Assembly (NCBI GenBank): GCA_037576215.1
Contig: JBANDB010000020.1
Location: 620,001 to 684,000 of the forward strand
Reading direction: 5' to 3'
Source: Armillaria gallica
Lineage: Eukaryota > Basidiomycota > Agaricomycetes > Agaricales > Physalacriaceae
DNA length: 64,000 nt
The position numbers were made by a program, and so were the translations under genes. Shown here piece by piece: positions 1 through 10,410 of this stretch (its first letter is position 1; each line of letters starts with the position of its first letter). Below the pieces are notes generated by a model, which ran no database searches, had not been told where the DNA came from, and worked only from the letters and a program-made list of their open reading frames with translations.

Positions 1-2453
1 AGTTTGCCGAATCGTTGTGCATGTGCTTCAATGGCCTGTAGAGTCTCGGTGGTGTGCACATGGAGATCGGAGTACATGTCGAGTTCCAGGTAACTGCGTA
101 TGCATTTCAAGAGCAGATAGCCATGTTTATCTCGCTGTTTAGTAAGAATGTTGTGGACAACGAATAAGATTTGCTAATGGAATAATCATGTCAGGTATGA
201 ATGTCAACAAATCTAAAACCACTCACCTTAGACAGGTCCTCGTATTTGGCGCCATCAGTAAATGTGATGGTCATAAACCCGCCCTGAAAATGGTAAAGAT
301 TTCTCCACCGAGGGAATGAACAAATTCTTGTTTACACCCGGTGATCAATAACATAAAAGGTACTAGAATAAAATGCTTACTGGTTGTCTGCCTGCTCACG
401 ATCCTGTCGATCCAAGTGGTCTATACGTAAGACGACTTCCCCCCTCAAGTGCTTCCCAAACAAACTGTCATGGAAAGCATGCAACCGATCAAATGATAGA
501 GCAAGGTATGGATCTGCTCGTTCCCAATTGAAAAAGACGTTCTGTCTATAATTAACTACAGGAGAAGGTTCAGAATTATTGTATTCCTACACACCTCAAT
601 ACCGCGGAGACCGAGCTCGCTTAAAAGTTGGTTCTGCTCCCCTTTCGTTCTCATCGCAGCAACAGACTGTAGCACTGCCCTGACCTGACCTCTACTACGG
701 TGTTCATACTCAACATCGAGTTTATATTGCTCATCATCTGGGACAAGGCAAATGGTGCATGGTTTCTTCCCTCCACTTCCACGGATCAGTGCCATGATCG
801 ACCTGATAATGTAAATATCTCAGTATGTACGCTTCACATTGATGCAGGAAAGACCACTCACTGTTCCTCATAATCTGCAGAGAGCATTAGCAGCACAGGG
901 AAGACATGAATCGGTTCAGATTTCCCCGGTACTTGCACCCATTCTCCAAGCTTGCTCGCTTGATACACAGGTTGAAGAATGTGATTCAATGCTGCGTGCC
1001 AAACCTCTCGCTTGAAATCAGCGAAGTACGGTTTTCTCTTGTGTTCTGGGAGCTCAGGTACCTCAACGTCATAGAGAATAAATGATAACCAACTTAAACG
1101 GCAAATAAACTCACTATAGGTAACCATCCGACGACCCGACCACCTCCGACACCATTTCCGTTTCGAATATCCACTGGAAGATTGGCACACCTTACAACCA
1201 CAGGATATCCTTGAGCAGTCCCAAAGGATGAGAGTCTTGTCTTATCAGCATACAGAATGTAAGCCAGGGGTTTTCCGCTAGCTGGTAAAGTGTCCTATTG
1301 CAATCCATAAGACACGAGAGTGAGTATCAGTATTGAACACATACTTGTAAATTCCAGAACTGATCAGCTGTCCAGGGCTCATGCCGAAACCTCACAAACT
1401 CCTTACCATTCCACTTCGAAAGCCTAACAGCATCCCAGGTAAAATGCGGAGCGAGAATTGGATCTTGGATCAAGTCCAATGCCCATTGCCACAGAGAGCG
1501 GTGATAGACATCATAATGGTGCTGTTTTCCTTTAAGATTGACAGTGAATGTTGATTTGTTGAACTGTTACAATTCATGAGCAGCATTCATTGCAACATCA
1601 AGATGAACTTACCGGTGTTCGATGAATTGATGCCTGGTCCCAAAGTTTGCTGATATCTTTTGGGTACCGAAGATGAGCTAGAGGCTGGTCGCTGGTCGGA
1701 TTCTTCTCTGTTGAACACCGTTCCAAGATATTCAGTAAAGTTGCCGTGAGCTCGTTGGTCAAAGAAGCATCCAGAACAAATTCACAAAGCTCAAACTCCA
1801 GGAGAGAATGGAAGGGACGCCAAGGCTGAGGATCTATCGCTGAAGCGACAACACCTTCACCATCACTTTCAGTGACTCCAAGATTATATTCTTCGAGGGA
1901 CTCGATTCGGGGCGACAAGCCACTGTATGGGTGATAGACAGTTTCGATGTCATCAATCAGTTGAAGGGATTCCTCCTCTGAGCTGTCGGATGAGTCAGGG
2001 ACAGGTGCTTCGTCGTCGCTGTGTAACTGCATATCCAGTGCTATGCCAAAGATCAGGTTCTCTTTCTCAGAACATTCAAGATAGTATTTACGCACGGTGC
2101 ATATCAGGTGCATGCGGGAAAATCCCATCGTCTCCTTCATCATTTGTCTCGGAATCTAAACCAGCATGACATTAGCACAGATCGGTAAAGAAGAGATGGG
2201 ATCAAACGGTACAAGAATTGTGGGCTTGTAATGGAACTTCCGCCTCTATTCAAGATACAAAAGTGAGTGAGTATTCTCTGATAATTCATAGACGCTTACC
2301 TAAAATATGAAGGAGCTGAGCCTCGAATTCAGCATCTTGTTGTTGGCGACGCAAGAACTCGTGGCAGGTCCTTTCATGATTCTTGACTCCACGTTTTGCA
2401 AATATCTTGAAGCAGAAGTGACATGCTCGCCGTCCTGTATTAGCGGTAGCCAT
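1..2453 (-). CDS. Plavaka-type transposase, 5' part (runs off left edge)
   Basis: The product would catalyse cut-and-paste transposition of a Plavaka element, a basidiomycete DNA transposon. The chosen start is the ATG at 2453-2451, because it is followed at once by a Cys/His cluster (CHFCFKIFAKRGVKNHERTC), the N-terminal zinc-finger-like motif of the family. Exons then read an acidic linker (PDSSDSSEEES), PWRPFHSLLEFELCEFVL, DVYHRSLWQWALDLIQDP, GYPVVVRCANLPVDIRNG, GGGRVVGWLP, LMLSADYEEQ, MALIRG, FNWERADPYLALSFDRLHAF and FTDGAKYEDLSK, in family order. About eight introns of 45-60 nt separate them. I saw no stop or frameshift, so the visible part looks intact. The C-terminus and the downstream terminal inverted repeat lie outside the window. 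The family assignment comes from remembered conserved blocks and is strong; exact exon ends are hand-inferred. Confidence 0.9.
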
Positions 2454-3924
2454 GGAGGAATCAATGTGCGGTGGAGATGAAGCACAGGTGTACGCAGTAT
2501 CTTTTATAGATGATGTTGCAAAACTTGGAATGGTGGCTGAGCGAAGTATCTTTGCAGAGATCCCTCAAATAAGGATGTGCCTAGAAGATATGTTTCAAGG
2601 ACCGCATGTCTGCTGTGATCCTCCACAAGGACTACACGGATTCTCAGTACTACACAAGAAATATCCCAGAATGCATGCATTGGGGCGAGAGATGGGACAT
2701 TCTGCGGGACACATGCAATCTAGGAACCACATTCATAGAAGCAGAAAGAGCACATGGACCTTCATTATCACCCAATTACATTCAGAGGTTCAGCTGTTGC
2801 AAAAGTAGACAGTCTAATCAAAATCTGATATGGTTGAACCCATGATCTATCGGAATCAATATCCTTACAATAATGTGCACTTTTACTTGTGAAAAATGAT
2901 TGTATTCTTACAACGGAGTCTCTTACATTCACAAGCTACCTATTAAACTTTCTGCGTTGCACTAATCCTTTGCAAATCCTTCGTAGTTGCCACTGACGTC
3001 ATTCCCGGCATTCGCGTAGAATGGTTTCCGTAGATGACATCATCAACGAACTGGGGCCGTATAGCGCCGAATCAGGTGACCTTATTAGACCCTTGCAATG
3101 CCAATCTTATATTTGACGTCGGCATTACATGCCGATTTACCTTATAAGGTCAAGACAAATTCTCCGACAGAGTGTTGTTGGTGGGCAATGTGCCTTGGTT
3201 CATGAACATGTCTTCTTCTACTACAGTTGCAGGACTAGATCGGATGCTGCCTTGGTTCGCAGCGACTTCCTGGCAGTGCTGGGGTTCCAGGAATAGTATC
3301 GGTGCACCTATTGGCAAGCGAGAAGGCGCAGAGTTGACGGTGCATCTTTTAGTGGGGGATCTTAGCTGATGCTCTTGTCTCCCGCCTGCGATGCCACCAC
3401 CTTTGTCTTTAAGGTGCTTCACCGGTGTGGCTTTTGGGGTGAAAGGCATGGGCTCAGGACTTGGAGGGCTTGGAGAGGCTATGGTGGGCAAAGAGCTGGT
3501 TCCAGGGTATCCCACTTCTGCTGTCAGTTTTTTGCTTGTGGGTCTTTTACTTTGTCACAGTGCCACTATGCATTCATCTAGGCATCGGCACTCTTAGTCA
3601 GTCGTGTTGATTTCTGCAGATTTGTTCATTCGCTGAGGACTATTTTCTATTCCAGCTACACATGGTTCGTGTTAGTTCATAGTAAACCGAACTTCTCCCT
3701 TACCAGGGTGGGACCGAGACATTCTGCTCATCCCCAGCGTCAGCCTTCATAGCTGTCACGCTAGCCATCATTCAGTGGCTTTGGGAGTGTGTTCTGTGAC
3801 TCCGACCATGTTCTGCAGATGGGGAGACCTTGGCTCTTTGCCACGTCATCCAGGGGATGATGGTGGTTTCGGATCAAGGGGCCCCCTCTGCCAATTCTCT
3901 ACCAGTCCGTTACCGGACCTGACA
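2454..3924. other. No supported gene; probable 5' flank of the Plavaka element
   Basis: This stretch lies between the transposase start and the dead metacaspase. The upstream part should hold the transposase promoter and the 5' terminal inverted repeat, but I could not identify the repeat. Overlapping open frames on both strands at 3150-3600 (a Pro/Ser-rich frame on minus, a Gly/Leu-rich one on plus) have no recognisable domain, and I do not call them genes. Confidence 0.5.
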
Positions 3925-4804
3925 CCATCCTCATTGGTATCAATGAGTATACATCTTATCTGCTGTGTGGATGTGTATCAGACGTACAGTTGATGGAGAG
4001 GTACTTGACTGAGGACCTCAGCATCCCAGTGATCATATTCAACTCCTTCTCAGATCCAAGGAGCACCTGTCTCCTGAAGATCCAATGAACCCCTCCCATT
4101 GCCACATCATCCATACCCTTCTCAGTCTCATTATGAACTCCCAGATTGCACACAGCAACAATATTATCATATACTACTCTGGACATGGCTCATACTATCC
4201 ACTTCATACTGTGGAAGATGACGAACCAGAATACATTGAAACACTCTGCCCCATCGATTGCGACACTCCTGGTGAAGACGGAGAACCTGTGCCTGACATC
4301 AGCAACCAGGAACTTAACATGATCCTATCCCTAATCACTTGAGCCAAGGGTCATTACATCACCATCATTCTTGACTGTTGTCACTCTAGTAGTGTTAGCC
4401 AATGTTTACCTGAGCTGGGAGCACGTACCTTCCCCCCCATGATTCGCGCTACACTTCAGGATATGCTCATTGCCAGAGAGAAGAATCTGATGCATCACCC
4501 TGGCTTCTGCTCTATTTTAGCGAAGGACTGGCAGCTGGATATGACCTCCCACATCATCCTGGCAGCCTGTAGAGAATATCAGTATGTAAAGGCAAAGGCA
4601 GTGAAAAGGGAAGATGGCACGGTGATAGGGCACATTGGGATTTTCACAGACTCACTTGTGTGTGCTCTATGGTCCAGCTACCGGAGAAAAGAGACAACAT
4701 ACATCGATCTCCTTAATGGTTTGGATAAAACATCTTCTCAAACACCGGTCGTCACTGGAAGCCACAAGGGTGTGTGGATCTGGTATCAAGGACAAAAGTA
4801 TTAG
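3925..4804 (+). pseudogene. Metacaspase-like (C14) pseudogene, paralogue of 15615-16661
   Basis: The reading is collinear with the intact metacaspase at 15615-16661. It keeps the block LIGINEYTSYLLCGCVSD, the catalytic-His block IIYYSGHGS and the catalytic-Cys block ILDCCHSS, through to a matching C-terminal stop at 4802-4804. Two lesions kill it. A one-base deletion near 4025 turns the equivalent of GVPSDR out of frame. An in-frame TGA at 4340-4342 stands where the intact copy has CGA (Arg, in LISRAKGH). Most other differences are C-to-T or G-to-A at positions that are CpG in the intact copy. No upstream exon or promoter equivalent to the intact gene was found. It is a dead duplicate rather than an active inhibitor-type homologue, although the two blocks with the catalytic residues still read. 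Confidence 0.9.
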
Positions 4805-6384
4805 TTTCATCTTTCGATCATTGTTTTTCTCAAGTCTTGCTTAATCTTTAAGGTTATCTATGTTTTCATTTGGACTCCATATTTGTCTTTACATAGGTGT
4901 GGGTAGAGAGCACATTGTAATGGTGGTTGTAATTGCATCTGCATCACTGGATTTCTATCATGACTCAGATGCCTAAGCTATCACAGCGATTGAGGGTATA
5001 TGTTTTCAGTGCTCGCACCTGTAATATGTTTGTCGTGATGTCAGTGCTCAGCTGTCAAGTTTGACTAGATACTTGAGAATAAGTATGAATTGGCTGAGCA
5101 CACCAAAGAGCATCGATCTGGCAGAGGATATAGTATCTTCCAGGACCCAGGTAGGACCGACAAAGCGATACTTGCAGTGTATATGTCAATCAATGGGAAC
5201 TGCAGACCTCATCAGGAACCCACATACCAGGAGACATGACTCAGGAAGACTCAACATGTCTATACTCGTGACATCCTGCACTCACAGTGGAAGCCAGCAC
5301 ATTTGATTTAGCTAAGCGTTTATTGGTCCTGAAAAGGCCACCAGGAAAATGGTATGAAAAACCTTTCTCCCTATGGAACAAGGGACTTCTGATACCTTTT
5401 TGTTTTATGGCATGCAAAGCAAGGGCGCAAAAACCAAAGCTATAATCAGACCCATTTTAGGCTATTGAAAATGAACTGGTCGCTGCAGTAACTGCAACAA
5501 ACTGCATCGCAAGATCATACTGACATTAATAGCCTGAAATGGAGGCTGATGGCTTGTGCCTGCTGAAAAGAGGGCAGGGAGAAGCTGGGAGAGAGGATCA
5601 GACACAGCTAGTCTGGCGCTCTATGTCCTGGAGACACCGTGCAACATTTGTGCACGTCTCAAACATCATGGCATCTGAAATAGGATAAGACAATGTTATG
5701 GAGCTGATGAAGCCCTTTACAGCGGAGGTGCAAGTTGAGAGCAGATACTCGCCTCATTCTGAAGGGCAACCTCAGCAGAATGTCATGGGAGCACTTGAAG
5801 ATTACCATGTTGAGAAATAGATAATGAACCCGAACAAATATGAAGAACAATGCACATACTGGAATGCCAAATTTCCCCTTCACATATCTGAACATCAGAT
5901 GTGAGAAACAAAAATAAATGATGCAGGCAAGGGTGTAGATACCACAGTGAAGCAATATATGGGAACACAGAGGGTAATATAAAAAAACTGATGGGACACC
6001 CTCAACCAGGCCTGAGTGTGCAGTCATATGCAAAAGGTCAGTCGCCACTCATCGAGTCGCTAGTAACATTCCTGTGCTGTGTTGTCATGTTATAGGATAT
6101 AACACAGATGAATCCAAAGTGTAACTGAACAATGTGCTTGCAGGAAAAGCTTAGGAGAAAGATTTGGAAGTATTAGAAAATTTCTGAAGGTTAAAGAACA
6201 AGCTGAACTAATGGAGACTGAACCAGGGCTCATTGTGCATATCCGAACAAAGCCATTGACATTGAATTTCCGAGTCAAGTCGACTAGGTAGGAGTCACAT
6301 AACAGCGCTATACATGGGTGGTGTCCGAGGCTCTGCTGGTTCCGAGCCCTATGTATATAGGATACTCGGTTATTATGCAAGTTG
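4805..6384. other. No supported gene
   Basis: Open frames here (for example a hydrophobic minus-strand frame at 5659-6048) have no family resemblance, no convincing splice pattern and no promoter context. I see nothing I can annotate. Confidence 0.5.
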
Positions 6385-6476
6385 AACAGCCCATGGGAAA
6401 ATCTATTTGTGGTATCATGGCTTTTGCTGAATTGGCCATCTGAGGCTATCGTGGGAATATTTCTATTCGTTGTCGG
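6385..6476 (+). repeat. Left copy of a repeated segment flanking the solo-LTR-like element
   Basis: This segment reads CATGGGAAAATCTATTTG, then TGGTATCA, then a GTGGGAATATTTCTATT block. The same order recurs at 7946-8040 on the other side of the 6477-7798 element. TGGTATCA matches the usual initiator-tRNA-Met primer-binding core of LTR retrotransposons, so both may be remnants of an older retroelement. That interpretation is inference; the repetition is visible. Confidence 0.55.
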
Positions 6477-7798
6477 TGATGAACCTAAAGACTCCTGCGG
6501 GCAGAAAACACAAGACCTGTAACGGCTAGTGTAACCAAACACAGAATCTGAAGGCAGGTTCTAGCAAGTCTAGTCTTGCACCTCCATGCGATGACTGTAG
6601 CTTCCTGGTGGTGTAGTGACGTGTTGCTATGCTTTGTTATGATTCTCTGAAGGCTGTTCAGAGGCTCAAGGTATGTACGTGAACTTTCCTGGAAGGGAAA
6701 AGATGCGTAAACATGGGTGTATGCTGAGTGGGGGCGACCTAGATGTGGCGCGAACTATTTGGTGTCGGAATCCTGGCTACGGTTCTGGTAGAAGATATTT
6801 TCCTATTCTCGCATGCTTTCTTTAGAGAAACGCAGAGATGGAGCTGGCTTATCTAGAGAAACTCGAATTAGTATTGTTCCTAACTTATAGGAACAGTATG
6901 CTGTTGGTGTTAGAGACTAAAGTTCGGAATCCTAGCTACGGATTACCCTTTGAAGTCTTCAGGTATGCGAATTTATGATGGGAGGATGACAAACAAGGTA
7001 GTCTATATATGATACCCTTGCTTGTGTTTTGGATGAGAGGACGTGAATCAAGTTATTTAACACTTGGTAGCTAGCGAGTTTTGGGGAAACTTCGCAAAGT
7101 GTTATATCTCTTAAGAACGTAGAGATATTAACTTTAATTCATGTGTATTGGGTGGTATGTGTGGTGTATGTATCCTCTATGGAGAACTGTCCTCTTCTAT
7201 CTACCGGCTGTTATCTTTTATACTACAGAACTGTACTTGCTAAGTAAGCAAACTTTTACCTTGGCTTGATAACCGCAGTACATGATTTGTGAGCATAGCA
7301 AACTATTTGTAACCGTAGTTCACTATATTGTGTGCTACTCTACTGTGCATACTTATTAAAAGTTCACATAGCCTAATAAAGCTACAGAAGGTTTACTAAT
7401 TTACTTACTACTTACTCAGCCGCAGTTAATGGCTCACTAATCTCTACTATATTTCTAAGCTGTAAAGGTGTATCCATATGGCCTCTTGAGAATCCGTAGC
7501 TATGCATAGCCTACGTGTAGTTAAACCGCATGACCGTATGGCTCTGTCCATGTGCAAAGACCCAGAATAATGATGCGTGTCTAATTTACTGCGGAAGGAT
7601 TGGCAATCAATGTGCCTTGAGGCACAATGACTCATAGATATCGGAGTGAAAGTTCATGTGGAGTGGGAAATTTAATATGATTCGACCTGTGCCGGACTTG
7701 CAACATTTGGTTTAGTGAAAGGCCGTGTAAGGGAGATAGGTGATAAATTGTAAGTGGTTTCCGCGATTTCAGAGCACACAGAGCCTGGAGGCTCATCA
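6477..7798 (-). mobile_element. Solo-LTR-like element, copy A (1322 bp, TSD TCGG)
   Basis: The element starts TGATGAACC and ends GGCTCATCA, giving terminal inverted repeats of the form TGATGRRCC/GGYTCATCA with TG...CA ends. It is flanked by a perfect 4-bp direct repeat TCGG (6473-6476 and 7799-7802). Copy B at 59124-60729 has the same ends, a related last ~90 bp (including GAGCCTGGAGGCTCATCA) and its own 4-bp duplication. On the minus strand both copies carry TATAAAA about 580-630 nt from the right end (here complement of 7216-7222), as expected for a U3 promoter. No protein-coding capacity is evident. The best reading is a solo LTR of a long-LTR retrotransposon in minus orientation. A non-autonomous TIR element is the alternative. 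Confidence 0.7.
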
Positions 7799-7945
7799 TC
7801 GGCTTTCTCAGACTGGCTTGATAATCGTGCTTTGTTGGCTTTGTCGGTTTCCCCTCCTTTCTGTTTACTTGTCATATGATTTGTTTTTTCTGGTGACATT
7901 TTGCTGTGACATGACATGGTTACCATAGTTATTATGCTGTCCTGA

Positions 7946-8135
7946 GCTGAGCATGGGAAAGAAATCTATTCATGGTATCAAACCTTGCCGGAGTCGCTAC
8001 CTGAGGACACCGTGGGAATTATTTCTATTTGTTCCCCATCTATTCCCAACTCTCTTTCCTGTTCTTTTCCAACTCTCTACCTGAGCGTGTCATGGGAATT
8101 CTTTCTATCTGTCCCCCATCAATTCCCCTCTTCTT
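7946..8135 (+). repeat. Right copy of flanking repeat plus ~80-bp tandem duplication
   Basis: 7946-8040 resembles 6385-6476 and includes TGGTATCA preceded by CA (a possible LTR end/primer site at ~7972). It continues into an 80-bp tandem repeat: a unit beginning CTACCTGAG at 7997 recurs at 8077 with the shared core GGGAATT.TTTCTAT.TGT.CCCC. No coding signal was seen. Confidence 0.55.
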
Positions 8136-9219
8136 CTCTCTGAATCTGATTCTGGTACCATCTTTTTCTTATCTGGTAAGCATTCTGTACCATTTGATCA
8201 TTTCTTGACTATCACTTGCATGATCAACTTCATCCTTGCGCTGTTTCTCATGAAATTTGAAAAGTATGACCAAGCATTGTGCTTTGATGATCGCCGAGTA
8301 TATTGCATCCCGTGGATATTGGGTCAATTAGGTGACTCTTCATGGTGCATTTGATATAGACTTACTGTTTCTGAACACCAACTGATTGCACACTTCCCTA
8401 TGACTAGCACATATTCTGACCTCGCACTTACCAATGAGGCTCAAAGATAATTCATTTAAGATGCAGCCATGTTTCAGATTCTGACTGTTGAACTAGATTT
8501 CACTCCTGGCTCTTTTCTCAGTCTCACAAGCTTCCAAATGTCCGCTAATCAGCCGTGGTTCCGTGTCCATGTGCGACCTCATACACAAGGCTCGAAAGCT
8601 CAATGCAGCACTGTTAGCTGTGATACATGCTTTGTGGACTAGTATTTTGGTACGCAATTTTTTCCCCATTACTCGTATCCTGTTTATATTTGGATAGCTT
8701 GCTTACTCTGAGTCTGACACTAAGGACCTGTTTTCGGTAGCATTGTCAGCAGCCGTGCTCCCGAATCTCTCAAGCACACATGCAACATTACCATCTGTTC
8801 TGGTAGCCTGGCGACAATATCAAAGTTCTGGTTAGTAAAATTTGGCCTTGCTAACGCTGTTCTTCACTTATACTCCCATCCTCGCAGATATTGATGTTGA
8901 TATTCCACACACACAGTCAATTCAAGTTGGGGGGTAATGTATATGAGGGGCGTCCATACACCCAGAGCACGCGAAGAGGACGCTGCTGTGACCATTGTAC
9001 GTATCTGCATCGATATCCTTTGACTTAAGTTGACTGAGCACCTCCAGAACCTTGCAATGTGTGCTTTTGAGTTCAGATACACTCACGGTAGCTCCTCGAA
9101 TGTCAGGGTAAGTTTTCCTCCGTTCCATTGGTGTCTTTGTGTCACTCAGAGACATAGTGGACCTCGCCATCGTGCCAAGACGACACATCACCTTCCTGCG
9201 AGTAGTGGTAGGTAGCTCC
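8136..9219. other. No supported gene
   Basis: Short frames on both strands around 8860-9190 overlap one another and match no family. Nothing else is recognisable. Confidence 0.5.
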
Positions 9220-9900
9220 GTGGCTGATGCGGAGTTCTGTGCTTATTACTTCTAGATTTAGTGCGCTAGACGATGGTGCTTGGCTATATGAATCAAGATC
9301 TCAGCAACAAGGTAAGCCACTGATTCCAAGGCTGTTGTCACTCTACTTGAAGCCTGTTTTTTCTCGAATGAAAAGTCTTGCAGAGCCAATGTCTGGCGCA
9401 CATTGTAAGTCATTCATTTAGACTATTTCCTCCCTTCAGAGTGCTAAATTCTTCTCATAGTTGACCTCGAAAATTCCTAGATGCAAACCTTGTGGAGCCA
9501 AACCCACGGGTGGTCCCATTGTAAGTTGTTCATTTGACATGTTTTTTGCCCTTCAAAATACTCAATTTCGCTCAGATTTCACCTCGAAGATTCAGGGGTC
9601 AAAACCTTGCAGAGTCAGTCCCCAGCAGGTGCACGTTGTAAGTCGTTCCTTCAAGATACTTTTAGCCTCAACAATACTCAATTTTTCCTCAGATTTGAGC
9701 TCAAAAATCCTGAAATTGAGACCTTTCGTGGACAATCTCCTGTCTGGGAACATGGTAAGCTGTTCACTTATGATATTTTCGCTGTCAAAAACCTCAAAAA
9801 AACCTCAAATTTGACCACCACAAATCTGATGTCTAAACCCTGCAGAGCGAAACACCCGCCAGTTGGTGAGTAGTTCCTCTGTATGTACAAGCTTTTTCTG
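9220..9900 (+). repeat. Block I of ~116-bp repeats with splice-like motifs
   Basis: The block begins with a unique lead-in and then repeats a unit of 111-117 bp (the first interval is 93 bp). Donor-like GTAAG or GTGAG motifs fall at 9312, 9405, 9521, 9638, 9755 and 9866. Each is usually followed by a pyrimidine/AT-rich ~55-nt stretch ending TTTTTCTCAG-like, then a ~60-nt segment such as CTCGAAAATTC...AAACCTTGCAGAGCCA. Every unit therefore resembles a mini-exon plus a short intron. Frames through it are repeat-encoded and give no known protein. It may be an array of duplicated exons of an unknown gene or a minisatellite that happens to carry splice-site consensus. Confidence 0.75.
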
Positions 9901-9984
9901 ATCATTTCCCCTTTGACGGCGCCAGACCGATGGGACAAAGCGTCGTCATCACGCCGAGATGACGTATGAGCATCCCACGGGCAA

Positions 9985-10410
9985 AGGTAGGTGACTCAGT
10001 GCTTTCAGAGTAATTCTGTACTTATTACTTGCAAGTTTAGTGCTGGGCCATTATCGAGACGATAGCACTTGGCGAGATCCAGCAAGCGAGGTAAGGTGCC
10101 GTATTCAAGGCTCTTTTTACTCATCTCTTCCGCTAGAAGCCCATTTTTCTTCTAAGAAAAATCCTGTGGGGCCAATCTCCGGCGCATGCATGAAGTCATT
10201 ATTTCGCTGTTCAGAATACTGTAGTTTCTCCAGTTTGAGCTCTGATCCAAAGCCAATCCCCTGCGCTGGCACATTGTAAGTTGTTCATTCATGATGTTTT
10301 TGCCCTTCAAAATACTCAAATTTCCCGAGATTTTAGCTCAAAAATTTCGAGGTTCAAACCCTGCGGAGCAGAACGGCGCTGGTTAGTGAGTAATTCCTTG
10401 GTATGCACTC
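9985..10410 (+). repeat. Block II, shorter diverged copy of block I
   Basis: Lead-in (CTTATTACTT.....TTTAGTGC), repeat units (donor-like sites at 10091 and 10276, and a degenerate one near 10191) and terminal unit (…CCTGCGGAGC…GGTTAGTGAGTA, site at 10386) align in order with block I. This shows that the whole array was duplicated, then lost or diverged in units. No coding sequence is recognised. Confidence 0.7.
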
